Shown here: positions 10,519-21,176 of the stretch, piece after piece
How positions within the stretch are numbered: the first letter of the stretch is position 1
Layout: each line of letters begins with the position of its first letter
Assembly: GCA_002049455.2 (NCBI GenBank)
Contig: KV918981.1
Span: 62,001 to 126,000 of the forward strand
From: Porphyra umbilicalis
Lineage: Eukaryota > Rhodophyta > Bangiophyceae > Bangiales > Bangiaceae
DNA: 64,000 nucleotides
Direction of reading: 5' to 3'
Translations under genes and position numbers: made by a program
The notes under the pieces: generated by a model
Told to the model about the DNA's origin: nothing
Database searches by the model: none
The model's input: the letters and a program-made list of their open reading frames with translations, nothing else

Positions 10519-12360
10519 CCCCCGATGGCCCGGACGGGGGCGTCTCGCGGTTGGTAACCCCGTGATCCTCCGGCGACCTGGGGAAGTGCGGCCGCACGAG
10601 CTTGCCGCCGGAGTCGGGCCTCCTCCGCGAGCACTTCTCGCTCCTTGGTCCGCTCCTTAAGCTGCTCAAGTCGCAGCCAGCGGTGTTCGTCGCCCTTAGT
10701 CTGGGCGACGCGAGCCAGCTCCGCCATAGTCATGCCGGGGGTGTTTCGCTCGCGCATAGTGGCGCGCGCCGCGCGGTGGACACCTTCCACAAAGCGCCCC
10801 TTAAGGGGGCCCTCCCCGTACACGAACCCGCACTCGGTGTTGAGGCGGCGGAGGCGCTCGGCGAACCACAACTCGTCTTCGTCGTCCCGTTGGACCGCGA
10901 CGTTAAGGGTCTCGACAAGAGTAGCCACTGAGGCTTCGTCGACGTGACGCCGGAGCATCCAGTTGATGAGCTCCAGGTAGGAAGTGACCTCGCCGGGGTT
11001 ACCCGCCCGACAAGTTGGCATAACCATCATCACCTCTGACTTAAGAGGTTCCTTCGTAAAGTCTTGAAGGATGTTGAAGGCCTCGCATTCGGAGATGTCG
11101 TTGTCGTCACAGGCCATGGCGAGCTTGCGCAAGGGTTGGAAGACCTTGGCCCGGGGGGAGCCGTCCCACTCGTCGCGTACCCCGAAGGATTGAGCCACCT
11201 CCTTCTTGCGCCGGCCCAAAGTACGGGCCTGGCGCCGCGTGCAAACAACCGACTTGTTGTGTAAGGCGTAGGTCTCACAATCGAACATCATCCGGTAGTA
11301 CGGGTGGTTCACCACAATCTTGGGCGGCACCAACCGAGTCGGGGGTGTCGGGGTGGCTTGAGTCGGCCACTACTCCGCCTGCGGACCGGTCGGGAAGAGA
11401 ATTGCGTCGGGAACCACGGTTCAATACCCCGGGGTAACTCTCGCGCCGCTCCCCCGCCTTGCTCACCCCCCGCCGAGTCAGGAGTCGGTTGGGTCCTCGG
11501 GTCAATACCCCGAGTGCCCTCCCTCACCGTCGACGGCGTGGGGGTAGCGCGGAACGCACCAAGTAGGGCCGCAACGGCTGACTCGTCCTCCTAGAGGGAG
11601 ACGTCAGTGGTCGACGACGACGACGAGTTGTCGCGTCGGCGCCGACGAGAAGAGCGTCGGGCTAGGCCCTGGCGCTCAGCGGGCCTGGGCGTAGAGCCCC
11701 TCAATATCGTAACTAGCGATCAGGTCCCTTCATACCGAACGACCTCGGCCACGGCCACTCGCCACTCGAGACCCTGGTCATCCCTGGCACCCCGTGAGCC
11801 TGGGGGAGCACGACTAGAGCTCCCACCCGCAGGCTCCCGTGCCGAGTCTGGCATCGCCCCCCACTCCCAAGCACACAGAGGGGATCTCCCACCGGGCCCG
11901 AGGGCCGGGGGTCCGATACCGTGGGTCCCGGCGCTGTGCTCATGCGCCGGAGCACCCTTGGCACTCCGTGAACCTGGGGGAGAATGAATAGAGCTCCCAC
12001 CAGCAGGTTACCTTGCCGGTGGTGGCACAGACCCACCGCCCCACGTAGTAACGTCGGGCAGCTGTCCAACGCCGAAACGAGTGCCAGCACCCGACAGGGC
12101 CGCCTCGGGGTGAGTACTACCCGAGGGGGCGCCTTCCGGGGGGCGAGTCCCAGTCGGATCGAGGCCCGGGGGCAAGGGCTGGAACAAGGTCCACTGCCTG
12201 CGGGCACCCGCATCAGTGTTGCCTGCACTGGTGTGTTGATCATCCACCGACGATCCGCCTTCGGGGGGGGGAGACCTATCCCCTCCGATACCAGGCACCT
12301 CAACATCAGCGGGGTCTCCATTCCCCCCCCCGTCGGCCATCGACCCGGCCGGACTCAGCC
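10519..12360 (-). pseudogene. Element A gag, broken
   Basis: The capsid-like part (11333 to 10527) is open for 275 codons: YYRMMFDCETYALHNKSVV, the Arg/Lys-rich RRQARTLGRRKK and WMLRRHVDEASVATLVETL, ending in a highly charged helix LKERTKEREVLAEEARLRR. This is the unbroken version of the region frameshifted in element B. The upstream Pro/Gly-rich half starts at a Met-Ser-Pro-Ala-Gly motif near 12350. It carries a stop near 12008 and others near 11730 and 11595. Gag would package element RNA. Confidence 0.8.
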
Positions 12361-12479
12361 AAACCTGGCGTTGCGGGGCGCCGCCCGCAGCGCTAGGCAC
12401 CAAAGGGAGGAGGTCAACCTAGGTTCCCCCCGCGGCGGGTCGACGCACCGCCACCGCCCCAAGGAAGGTTGAGTCGCCT

Positions 12480-12502
12480 TCCTCCCCTGCTGCTCCACAC
12501 AA
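12480..12502 (-). other. Leader and putative primer-binding site of element A
   Basis: Directly inside the 5' LTR, the minus strand reads TTGTGTGGAGCAGCAGGGG. Element B has TTTGGTGGACCAGCAGGGG at the same place. TGGTGGACCAGC would pair with a tRNA ending GCUGGUCCACCA. The tRNA was not identified. Confidence 0.5.
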
Positions 12503-13307
12503 TGTGACAACACGCTCAGCCCACCCCGCCGAGTTGGGGGGAGGGCGAGCCAGACCGTGTCGCCGGATAGTACTGTCGAGGAATACACGCCCCGGAAGGA
12601 AACTCCGAAGAGCACACACGCACGGCGTCGACCGGGTGGAGACGTCCCGAGCGACAAACACGAGTTGTGTGACCGGAAGTTTACTTGCCCGCGTCGAAGG
12701 CCTCGAAGCAACACTCACGCCTCGCCCTCTTATCCCGTCCGTTCTCCTCAGACCCTCCGAAACCCTCCCCCAGACACCCTCAAGGGACACTCGGAAAACC
12801 CTCCTCAGACGCCCTCAAAGGACCATCGGAAAAACCTCTGCTCAGGGCCCAGGGGGCCAGTCTCAGCGGAGGACGACCGAAGCTTCGAATACCGCCGTGA
12901 ATAGAGGCGCGGAAAGGGTGCTACGTGACACCCTCGCAGCGCCCCAGAGTCAGGGGTCGCGAAGTAATGTAAGTCAATAGTCCAAGTCGGGTTTACACAA
13001 AATTAGGCCCTAAACTAGGGGCCCACCAGGGGGGGTTACTAGTTCCAGGGAAATAAATTGGGCCCTTAACTAGGGGCCCGCCCGGGGGGGTTTCTAGTCC
13101 CAGGGAAGTAAATGAGGCCCTTACCTTGGGGCCCGCCCGGGAGGTTTACTAGTCCTAGGGCAGTCTTGGGATCGCGGTTATGGTTGGTGAGCCACGGGGT
13201 GTTCACAAATTGGTCGCCAACGGAACGATTTGAAATATGTGGCAGTGGGACATATTTCTCGGGAATCTGGTTCCCCGAGTGTGGGGGCTATGTGCCGGGC
13301 CGTCACA
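12503..13307 (-). repeat. 5' LTR of element A
   Basis: The 805-bp LTR has TGTGACAACACGC at the left end and GGGCCGTCACA at the right. It aligns throughout with 50750-51499 and, minus its insert, with 752-2239. It carries three copies of a 55-bp unit where other LTRs have two. Confidence 0.85.
12999..13164. repeat. Three tandem 55-bp units in the LTR
   Basis: Units start at 12999, 13055 and 13110. Each has AGGCCCTTAACTAGGGGCCC followed by a G-run and CTAGTCCCAGGGAAGT. The right LTR of element B has two (about 50905-51003), so unit number varies within the family. GGGCCC and CCTAGTTAAGG give local dyad symmetry. Confidence 0.75.
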
Positions 13308-13828
13308 CTGTGCAAGCACAGGGTTGGGAGCGGTCGCCGCGGGCCTGGACGTTAAGGCGGCGGCCGCCGCTGGTACGGACAATGCGGCTGCCGCCGCGGA
13401 CACGACTGACGTGGACGGCGTGGCAGCCTCCGTGGCCGCTTCTAGTGAGGGCCTCGGCATATCGATGGTCGACGGCAGCGGCGACGCCAAGGCGGCGGCC
13501 GCGATTTTCAGCATGGTATCCATCGCCCGGCGGCCGCGCAAAGTCAAAACCGCTTGCCTCGCGGCCACCGGCGGTGTCGGGAAAACCTCACTGGCGGATG
13601 CCGTCACAATGGACAGCTTCGCACCCGCAGCCGGCCTCGGTGGCAAAGCGGCGCTCGCCTTGGAGGAATCGATAGCGCCTGGGCTAAGAGCTGGCGATGT
13701 AGCAGCGGCGGTTGCCAATGGCAGATCCGGAGATGCATCAAAGGCGGCCGCTGCCGCCGGTGGCCGACTACGCGTCGCAGCCTCGCAATAAGAAGCGAGC
13801 CGAGCCCGCGATACGACCGCGGCAGCCG
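13308..13828 (-). other. Ala-rich coding-like sequence downstream of the Myb-like gene, no call
   Basis: Both strands are open for most of this stretch and rich in Ala codons, with many GCGGCCGC-like runs. The minus strand continues the direction of the broken Myb-like gene, but no domain was recognised and neither frame is convincing. Confidence 0.3.
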
Positions 13829-15360
13829 TCAGCAGCCACGACTGTGGAGCATTAGCGGCCTCCGCTCCTCGACCGGCCGGCCGCACCGATGACGCCGCTG
13901 GGGCAACCTCCGACGAAGCAGCGGCAGCCGCAATTGCGGAAGAAGAGAGGGACGTCGTTGACGATTGCGTCCAGCCAAAATTGGGAGCACAACGGCCGGC
14001 CTCCGGCGCCGAGCTGGCCGCCGCTGGTGCCGTAGTTGATCCAGCGGCGGCCGCTGACTATGCTCGCGCGGCGAAGGCAGATCTGGTAGCCGCCGATGCT
14101 GGGAATGAGGATGCACCTTCGACGGCCGCGAATCCTGAGAATCACATTCGGCGACCGCCGACCCTGGGGATGCCCCTTCTGCGGCCGCCTTCGACGCATC
14201 TGACGACTTGGCGCGATACATGTTGTCTGATAGCCCCAGGAAGACAGCGCCGTCATCGTCGACGGCGATGACCAAAATCGCCTCGGCCATCGCTACTTCC
14301 CCTGACGCCGAGATGACGTCACCTGGTGATCCGCCGGCCGCAGCACCGGCGGAGGGCGGAGCCACACCACCATCCCCGTCGGTAGCGTCGCCCGACACCC
14401 CGCTGGCGGCGGCCAAGTCGCCACGAGACACCTTTACGCCCTCCTTGGCCCTCATCTTCTTCGTCTGATGCGCCCAATACGCCACCATCATCGACGTCTC
14501 GCGCATGAATGGCGGGCTGAATGCCATCATCATCGTCCGCTGTTCCATGGCGTCGCCAAGCTTCTCCATAGCGCTAGGGACGCGGCCGAATGTTCTGTCA
14601 TTCGCAATGGTGTCGGCGCGGGCACGCTTGGCCGCCTTGATGCAAAGAGGGCAGTCTTCCCACGTCTCTTCGTCCCTGTCGATGACGTTGACCGCCGCCG
14701 GTGCGCCGGCAGAACTTTTACCGGCGGTCGCATTCGCTACGGCCGCCGGTTCCCGACCTTCATCAATAGCCTGCTGCTCCGCGGAGTCGCCACCGCCGTC
14801 CACACCATCGGCGGCCGCCGCCCTTGACGCTCTTTTCGATTGCTCGTCGACGGCCTTCTTCTGCACGGAGGCAAGGGTGGCGGCCGCCGATTTGGAACGG
14901 TCTTGGTGCTTGAGCTGATCCCAGTATTGCCCCCAGGGGCGCGACAACTGCATCTTGGGGCGCTTAGTTGTCTAGCTCTTCGCGATGTCGTCCTCGTGTT
15001 CGCCGCAGATTCGGCTGTAGATGTTGCTGCTGCTTCAGAGCCCGTCCGGACGGTTGACTAAGTCGACGTGGGACGCAGTGACTGTCGGCGTAGAAAAACG
15101 CGCCTGCACCACACAGCTGGAGAACTTTATCACGCCGGCCACAATCGAGGCCCACTGTCTTCTCATTGCGTCAATTCCCCGCTGCTCTCACGCCGCGCCG
15201 CCCGGCTCTCCGCGGAGCAGCTGGAGCGAGCCCGTCAGCACCCGGTGCCAGAAGGTCTCTTCCCACTGATCGGTGCCACGGATTGGGTTGTTCGCCTTAA
15301 TAAGCCATGCCTTGATTGATGAGTCATTCTTCGCCACGGTACACGCTCGTCCGCGCCCCA
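13829..15360 (-). pseudogene. Myb/SANT-like domain gene, several frameshifts
   Basis: From about 15345 leftward the minus strand encodes SVYRGEE, then after a one-base slip SSIKAWLIKANNPIRGTDQ and WEETFWHRVL. These match the first two helices of the Myb/SANT-like module found in plant and algal transposon-associated and NAM-associated proteins. After a second slip comes AMRRQWASIVAGVIKFSSCV, its third helix region. A 374-residue ORF (14953-13829) then follows with QYWDQLKHQDRSKS and the Met-rich TIANDRTFGRVPSAMEKLGD. Its role is probably DNA binding. Since such genes multiply with transposons it may not be a host regulator. The slips could be decay or sequence error. Confidence 0.5.
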
Positions 15361-15366
15361 TGCTGC

Positions 15367-16788
15367 CTATACAGTGGGGCCGCCGGCACGGCGACGGGTC
15401 GCTGGCGGCACGGGGGGTCGGGTCCCCGTGCGGCGCTTGATGGATGGCCGACCAACAGCATCGTCGCCAGGGACAGAGTCGGCCACTGGCCGACGAGACG
15501 CGGCGGCGGCTGCGACAGACTCGGCCGCTGGCCGACAGATGGCAGCGGCGGCAGCGGCAGAGGCGGCGGCGGCACCAACGGAGTTGGCGGCGGCCAAGTA
15601 CCCTCCTTGCACATTAGCCAAGGCCAAAGCCACTCTGATCAAAGCCTGCGCCGCCTTCGTTGCAGCAACACATGCTATGGTGGCCTCAAATTTGACGCAC
15701 CCTGCGGCGGCTACCGCCGCCCGGTACTTCGCCGACGCGGTCGCCGACTGGGCTGCCGCTGCGGTCGCAGTAGCGGCAGCATCGGCGGAGGCGACGGCCG
15801 CCGCACAGGCGGCGGCGATTAAGGTACGATGGACCGTCGCCCGATCCTCGAGGGTCCGAGTGCGGACAAACCGCCGCTTGTGGACGTGAGGTTGAGCCCA
15901 CTGCTGCTCGGTCGTCCGCTCGCCAAAGAGGGAAAGCGTGGGGATGGCAGCAGCCACTTCTCCGACAGCAGTGACAGAGGGTGTCTCTACTGGAGGTCGA
16001 GCCCCCACGGCCTCAAAATCGGCCGACGCTCGTCGGGTGACGGCAGGTTGTCCCCAGGCCACCTGGTCAGGCTCGGCTGTCGCTGCGTCCCTGGTTGCTG
16101 ACCTACCGGCGGGTCGCCCGCTATCCACAAACCCGGGCTTGGCAGCCGCTGGTCGAGCAGCGCGCCGCCCGTCCACATTGGCATGTTTTGCTGCAGACGG
16201 CTGGACAGCGCGCTACCGGTCCACCTCTGTGAGCTCCGCTGCCACTAGTCGGGCGGCGCGCCGCCCGTCCACCTCTGTAAGCTCGGCTGCCGACAGTCGA
16301 GTGGCGCGCCGCCCGCCCAACTTCGGGGACTCGGTGGCCGACGGTTGGGCTGCGCGCCGCCCGTCCACGTTGGCGGGTTTGGCTGCCGACGGTTTGGCGG
16401 CGCGCCGCCCGTCCACCTCGGCGGGCTCGGATGCCGACGGTTGGGCTGCGCGCTGCCCGATCACTTCGGCAGACTTGGCTGCCAACGATCGGAGGGCGCG
16501 CCGCCGGTCGACCGCGGCGGCGTCCACGGTCGCCGCTCTTGCGGTGGCGCGCCACCCGTCCACGGTGGCGGAGGTGGTGGACGGCTTCGTGGAAGACGAA
16601 CCCATTGCACAACTGGACGCGGGGGGGGGAGGCGGGCAGCAGCAGTCGCACAGGCAGTGCGCCAAGTGCGCCGCGACCGAGTCCGTCCAGTCGAGAAACA
16701 GCCGCCGATCTTTGTCGTTCTGCCACCGCTGCCGCTTCCTCTGGGCCCTCCGCCGCTGAGTGTCGGGAGGCTTTTTCTTCCAGATCAC
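15367..16788 (-). CDS. Ala/Arg-rich ORF with 16-residue VDGRRAA repeats, one in-frame stop
   Basis: The minus frame from 16788 is open to a TAG at 16213 and then continues to 15367. It starts with a very basic segment (KKKPPDTQRRRAQRKRQR), then seven to eight degenerate repeats of the form EVDGRRAARPSAAKPA, then an Ala-rich tail. The stop lies in a repeat unit where the consensus has GGGCGG. No known family was recognised. The ORF may be only the shadow of a tandem DNA repeat, and it lies just upstream of the Myb-like gene on the same strand. Confidence 0.3.
16150..16580. repeat. 48-bp tandem repeat
   Basis: Degenerate 48-bp units each contain GCGCGCCGCCCGTCCAC and GGCTGCCGACGGTTGGG. They run through about nine copies and keep a multiple of three, so a reading frame survives on both strands. 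Confidence 0.7.
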
Positions 16789-18238
16789 GGCGCCGGCAGC
16801 CGCCCCTTCATACGAGAGGAGCTACCACCGTGGACGGCAACCGGCCACACGAGCCACGGGCGGCAGCCAGCCGCACCAGCCGGTGACGGCAGCCGCCCTC
16901 ACAACCAGCTCGTGGCCGCCGCCCACATCACCGACCAGCGCCAGCCTCGCACGCAATCTGCGCGCGGCCGCCGCCCACACCGCCGACACCCGTTCGCCCC
17001 ACACACCTGCGGAGCACGTGCCCCCCTAGGGAAGCGCAGGCGGCCGCAAAGCGCGCACTGGCGCTGCAGCCGCGGCCACGAACAGAGGGGGGGTGGGAGT
17101 GGGAGAGACAATCCGGCGCGGGAGACGGGACGGGATGGAAGGGGGTTATCGCCCCAGAAGGGGCCCTTAAAGCGATATCAAAAGCGCGCGAAAGCTCAAG
17201 CGCAAGCCCGCCGTACACCGGACGCCGTCGGGGGCGCGGCCGCCGCAAGTAAAGGGCTCGCAAAGAACGCGCGTGCACGACCGGCAGCCACGTCAGCGAC
17301 AGTGGCGCTGGCGGGAGTGTGACGATACCGTGCAAGAAAGTAGGGTGCTGTGCGGCAGGCGGCGTGGATCATGAAGCGCGCGTCCACCACGTCAACACTC
17401 ACCGCGAGCGTATCCCCCACCACCGACGCCACCGCCACATCCGCACCACTCCTCTGGGACGCGTAAGTGGGGTGGTTCGCGCCCGCGCGGGGCCCTAGAC
17501 TAAACGGGAGGAGGTATGGCGGGAGGGCACCAACACGCTCGCAGCTGTTGGTGGTGGGCCCTGACCGGGAGGGGGTGTGGCGGGGGGCCACGAATTTTCG
17601 TGGCACCTGTGCGCTCGTTTTTTTCAGCTGTCCTCCCAGGCTCTTGTCATTCGTCAGTCTGGAGCTGTACGCGACAGCTGGTACTGCAGCGCTGCATCAT
17701 AGCGAGCCGCAAACGGAGCTTCCAGGAGGAGACTCTTTGCCTTGGATCTGCCTCCTTTTCTCGATCTCGAGGGACATGACACTCGTTCTGGGGCGGATCA
17801 CTCGAATGCCGGTCGATCATCTGAGACATCCGTGCCAACGTGCAGCTCCCGTGCTCCGTGGCGTGGGCCGTGGGAGCATGCGTCTCACACTCCATTGTGC
17901 TTCTCAGCGGCTTCTCTCTGGCGAGAGTACCATTGGCTGGGAGAATAGCTTCCCCGTGTGCCGTGACAGCCCGTGGCGCCGCCGTGTGGCGCTTAATCGA
18001 CATTCTTCATGACAGTCTCTTACTTCGTGTCACACATGTGTTTCATGTCTGCATCGTGTCAAACGATCGCTGGCTTTCGTCGGCCTGTTGACCGCAATCT
18101 GCGGCGCATCCCGCGGATCACGCCGCCTCAGAGGCTCAGAGATTCCGCAGAATGTGTACTCCCAGGAATTGGGCCACGGACCGCTCACCAACACGGAGGA
18201 CTATCGATGGAAGAGTAGCCCGGTAAGGAGTAACTCTA
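16789..18238. other. Intergenic stretch, nothing recognised
   Basis: The sequence is GC-rich up to about 17640 and then of more ordinary composition. ORFs up to 325 codons exist on both strands at the left end but overlap each other and are Arg/Ala/Pro-rich, as expected by chance at this base composition. Confidence 0.4.
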
Positions 18239-18828
18239 TTGAGTCACCGTCATAAAATAACAGATCTGATCGGAAAATGACAAACCGCGGACCCCCCTGG
18301 AAAGGGTCTCTGAGGCCGGTGATCGCAGTCTGGAGGCTGTTGAGGCAGATCGGCACGGAGTCGCACAAGCGCCAGCGCCCAGATCGTTCAAGACGACCTC
18401 AGAGGCTATAAATCTGCAGTTGTCTAGACCATGTCACCAGCAAGAGCTCCAGGCACTGGCCTTTCCCAGGCTCTACTTCCGGCTGCGCTAGGACCCGTCA
18501 AAGAAAACGTTGTTTTCCCCTTCCCCAGATGGTACACTGCGGCACCCTGTTTATTGGTTTTCTTTGATGGACTGCGGCTCCCCCGGAAATAAGAACTGAG
18601 ATGAGTTGCCGCCTGGATCTCTTGCTGGTGACATGGTCTAGACAACTGCAGATTTATAGCCTCTGTGGTTGTCTTGAACGATCTGGGCGTTGGCGTTTCT
18701 ACGACTCCGTGCCGATCTGCCTCAACAGCCTCCGGACTGCGATCACCGGCCTCAGAGACCCTTTCCAGAGGTGTCCGCGGTTTGTCATTTTCCGATCAGA
18801 TCTGTCATTTTATGACAGTGACTCATTG
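18239..18828. repeat. Foldback: two 216-bp inverted arms around a 156-bp loop
   Basis: The left arm 18239-18454 (GAGTCACCGTCATAAAAT ... ACCATGTCACCAGCAAGAG) is the near-exact reverse complement of the right arm 18611-18828, by eye roughly 90 percent identical. The loop contains a smaller inverted pair (GTCAAAGAAAAC and GGTTTTCTTTGATGG). No matching target duplication was seen at the ends. It is either a foldback/MITE-type element or a locus that makes a long RNA hairpin. Confidence 0.8.
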
Positions 18829-20900
18829 CACATATTGCCCATCTCAGGCCCCTACACTAGGGCGCCTACGAGGGGCGGCCACGTTGCAAGCCCAACCGAT
18901 ATTTGAAGGATAGTCCTTTGACACTTCTATGTAGGTTTGCTCTTGCATGGGGTCGTGCAAGTTTTTGTCTGAGCGTTTCGGGGGAAATACAGGCTCGTGG
19001 TGGATCCAGCAACGAGGTGCTCTGCGCAGCCGGCAGCATGAAGACGGCGGCGCCCGGCACAGCGCTTTCGTGCTCGTTGAAGCACGTGGCATATTGCGCT
19101 GTGACCCTTTGACTCAACGCGACATGCTGCGGGCGCGCGACAGCCAATGGCATCACGCTCATTTGGGCATTTGAAAACTCCGATCCGCATCAGATGAATT
19201 TTACGCAAGCATGTGAGTGTAGGCAAGTCCGGTCGAATGTAGCTAAATAACCAAATCAGGGAGTGGGATCTGATTTGACTGCCAGTGCATCGGACGATCG
19301 AACTGTCGTTCTTTGGTCTTCAGTTTTCGGAAAGGCGGGACGATTGCTTTCGGGAATCGGTTCAGCTTCCATGATTATTAATTGAGCGCAGCTCCATCGT
19401 TCCCTGGCGGGGGTGTGGACACAATGGCTGTATTGTCACGACGGGTTTAGCAGTGAGGGGTATCACGCCCTTTGAAGCCGCTTCCAACGGCCGGTGGGAT
19501 AAGCTGTTGGTCTTGAAAGAGGGAACTGGGCAATACGCACTGCCGTAGCAAGGAGGTGCAGTTGCGGATGTGCTCTTCAGTACGAGGCAACGGCCAGGTG
19601 ACTTCCTTGACAGCCGCCTGCTGCGCCGTGTTGTTGAAGGAACATCCTGGTTACCATTGTTGGATTCCACAGGTGCCTTCTGTAGCCTAGAGTTCAGAGC
19701 GCCATCACCACTCGAAGGTGTACCCTACGATGTTGGCAGCACGTGGAGCGGTGGTACCGTAGTGGTGTGCGATTTCCCCCTCAGATTGATTCACAAAAGC
19801 AGCCTCGTCAGTCGGCTTTCGCCATGAGCACGACGACGCATTGCGACGGCTCGACGAAGTGCGAGGCGCGGGTGGCTTCACCATGCGGGGTCGCTAGTAG
19901 CGTGCTACCAGAACTTTAGATAGAGCTCGGCGTAAACAGTGGTCCGCGCGGCTTCCGATTGCTCACGGGGCTGCCGCTCGACGGGCAAAGACGTGAGTCA
20001 TCAGTCAAAGACGTGTGTCATCGGTCAGTGTGGCCGCGAGGGCCAGCCGGTTGTCAATAGACTCGACACCGAGTACCACTGGGTTGGAGGGTCAGTGGAC
20101 GTGCTGGAGGGTCAGTGGAAGTGCTGGCAGGGGGGGACCGGTGCGGGTCCCACCCAGAGTCAGTCTCAGGACGATTTCGCTGCGAACGAATCAGAGCCTG
20201 GACCAAACTGTGTCCTTTTGGCTCTCACAATCACGACATGCTCCGGGATCCTCGCCGAGTCGAGTAGCGTGGACTCAAGGGCTGGTCACCTAGAATTTAA
20301 CAGCGCCATGGTTAACTTTGACTGATGGGTGTGAGGAACTCCTCGCCACAGTGTCGCATGGGTTGCACAGGACTTACCGACTCTGAACCGGAGGTGATGA
20401 AGTGATGAACGACTCGCCGTTGCGACGGCACGGCCGCATCGACTGCTTGCCCGGCGGCCTCGGCCGACATGGTGACGTTTGTGTCGTGAAGTTCGCACGA
20501 ACCAGGAAAACTTCTTGTCCCTGGTGCACGTAGCAAACGCAGCCGGCGCGGCCGCCACCTCTCCGCTTGGAAGGATCTTTGCAGGCGCGGGGTTGGCGGT
20601 GGCAACGAGTAAAAGGAACCGCATTGACTTCTGCTGCGCTGCGTATACAAATATACTTGATACCGGCACTCGCAGGATTCAAGGCAAGTGATGTCTATCA
20701 CTGTCGAGCTCATGATTTCACACCGCAGTGAAGACTGAAACCAAAAAAAGTGTATTCTGCAGCAGGGTGCTGCGACAGCCGTTGAGAAAAAAGCACCCCG
20801 GCTGGATGTCGATTTGCCAGGCGATCTCTTTGATTGTAGTGAGGGTGTAGCGGGAGGGCACCCGGAGATCCACGGCGCTTCCCTGTGGGCGGCGCTCGTT
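18829..20900. other. Intergenic stretch, nothing recognised
   Basis: Base composition is moderate. The longest ORFs (about 100-130 codons, for example 20286-20669 on the minus strand) show no domain. The right end should hold the promoter of the glycine-rich gene. Confidence 0.4.
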
Positions 20901-20955
20901 GTGGACCACTGCCTGCCACTCTGTTCCCTCGTCCACGGCGGGCCCTCGTCGGCCG

Positions 20956-20962
20956 TATATAA
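20956..20962 (+). promoter_or_regulatory. TATA box upstream of the glycine-rich gene
   Basis: TATATAA lies in otherwise GC-rich sequence, about 215 bp upstream of the chosen ATG at 21177. That leaves room for a 5' UTR of roughly 180 bases. It is the clearest core promoter motif in front of a host-type gene here. Confidence 0.5.
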
Positions 20963-21176
20963 GATTCGGGGACCGCCGGGAGCGGTGCAGGAGCAGAAGG
21001 GTCTTCAGTGCCGCGGCCATCGAACTTCGTTGCTCACCGACCTCCACACCAAGCCGGGCCGCCATCACGCTTCTCCCGGGACAGTGCTTGCTTGGCCACT
21101 CTACCTCGAGGACTTGCTGCTCCCCGCTACTCCCCCCCAAGTCGCTCTCGCCGAGGGCCCCTCCTGCCCATTCATC

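Larger units (their letters stand above)
752..13307 (-). mobile_element. Element A: Ty3/gypsy LTR retrotransposon, minus strand, degenerate and multiply interrupted
   Basis: Two related LTRs (752-2239 and 12503-13307) with TGTGAC...GTCACA-type ends flank, in minus orientation, gag, zinc knuckle, protease, RT, RNase H and integrase. This order (integrase last) is Ty3/gypsy. The family is the same as element B at 39812-51499. Inside lie hAT-like insertions (1334-2076, 6073-7029, 9778-10518), a TA-flanked inverted-repeat transposon (2683-4251) and a probable insertion at 4851-5268. No matching target duplication was found outside the LTRs (left flank ggcac, right flank ctgtg). In-frame stops and frameshifts affect every domain, so it cannot be autonomous. 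Confidence 0.9.

Noticed and set aside
13308..13312. Target duplication of element A
   Set aside because: Flanks ggcac (747-751) and ctgtg (13308-13312) do not match, so no TSD is claimed.
20814..21176. N-terminal extension of the glycine-rich protein from ATG 20814
   Set aside because: It would start upstream of the TATA box and hide the signal peptide inside the protein.
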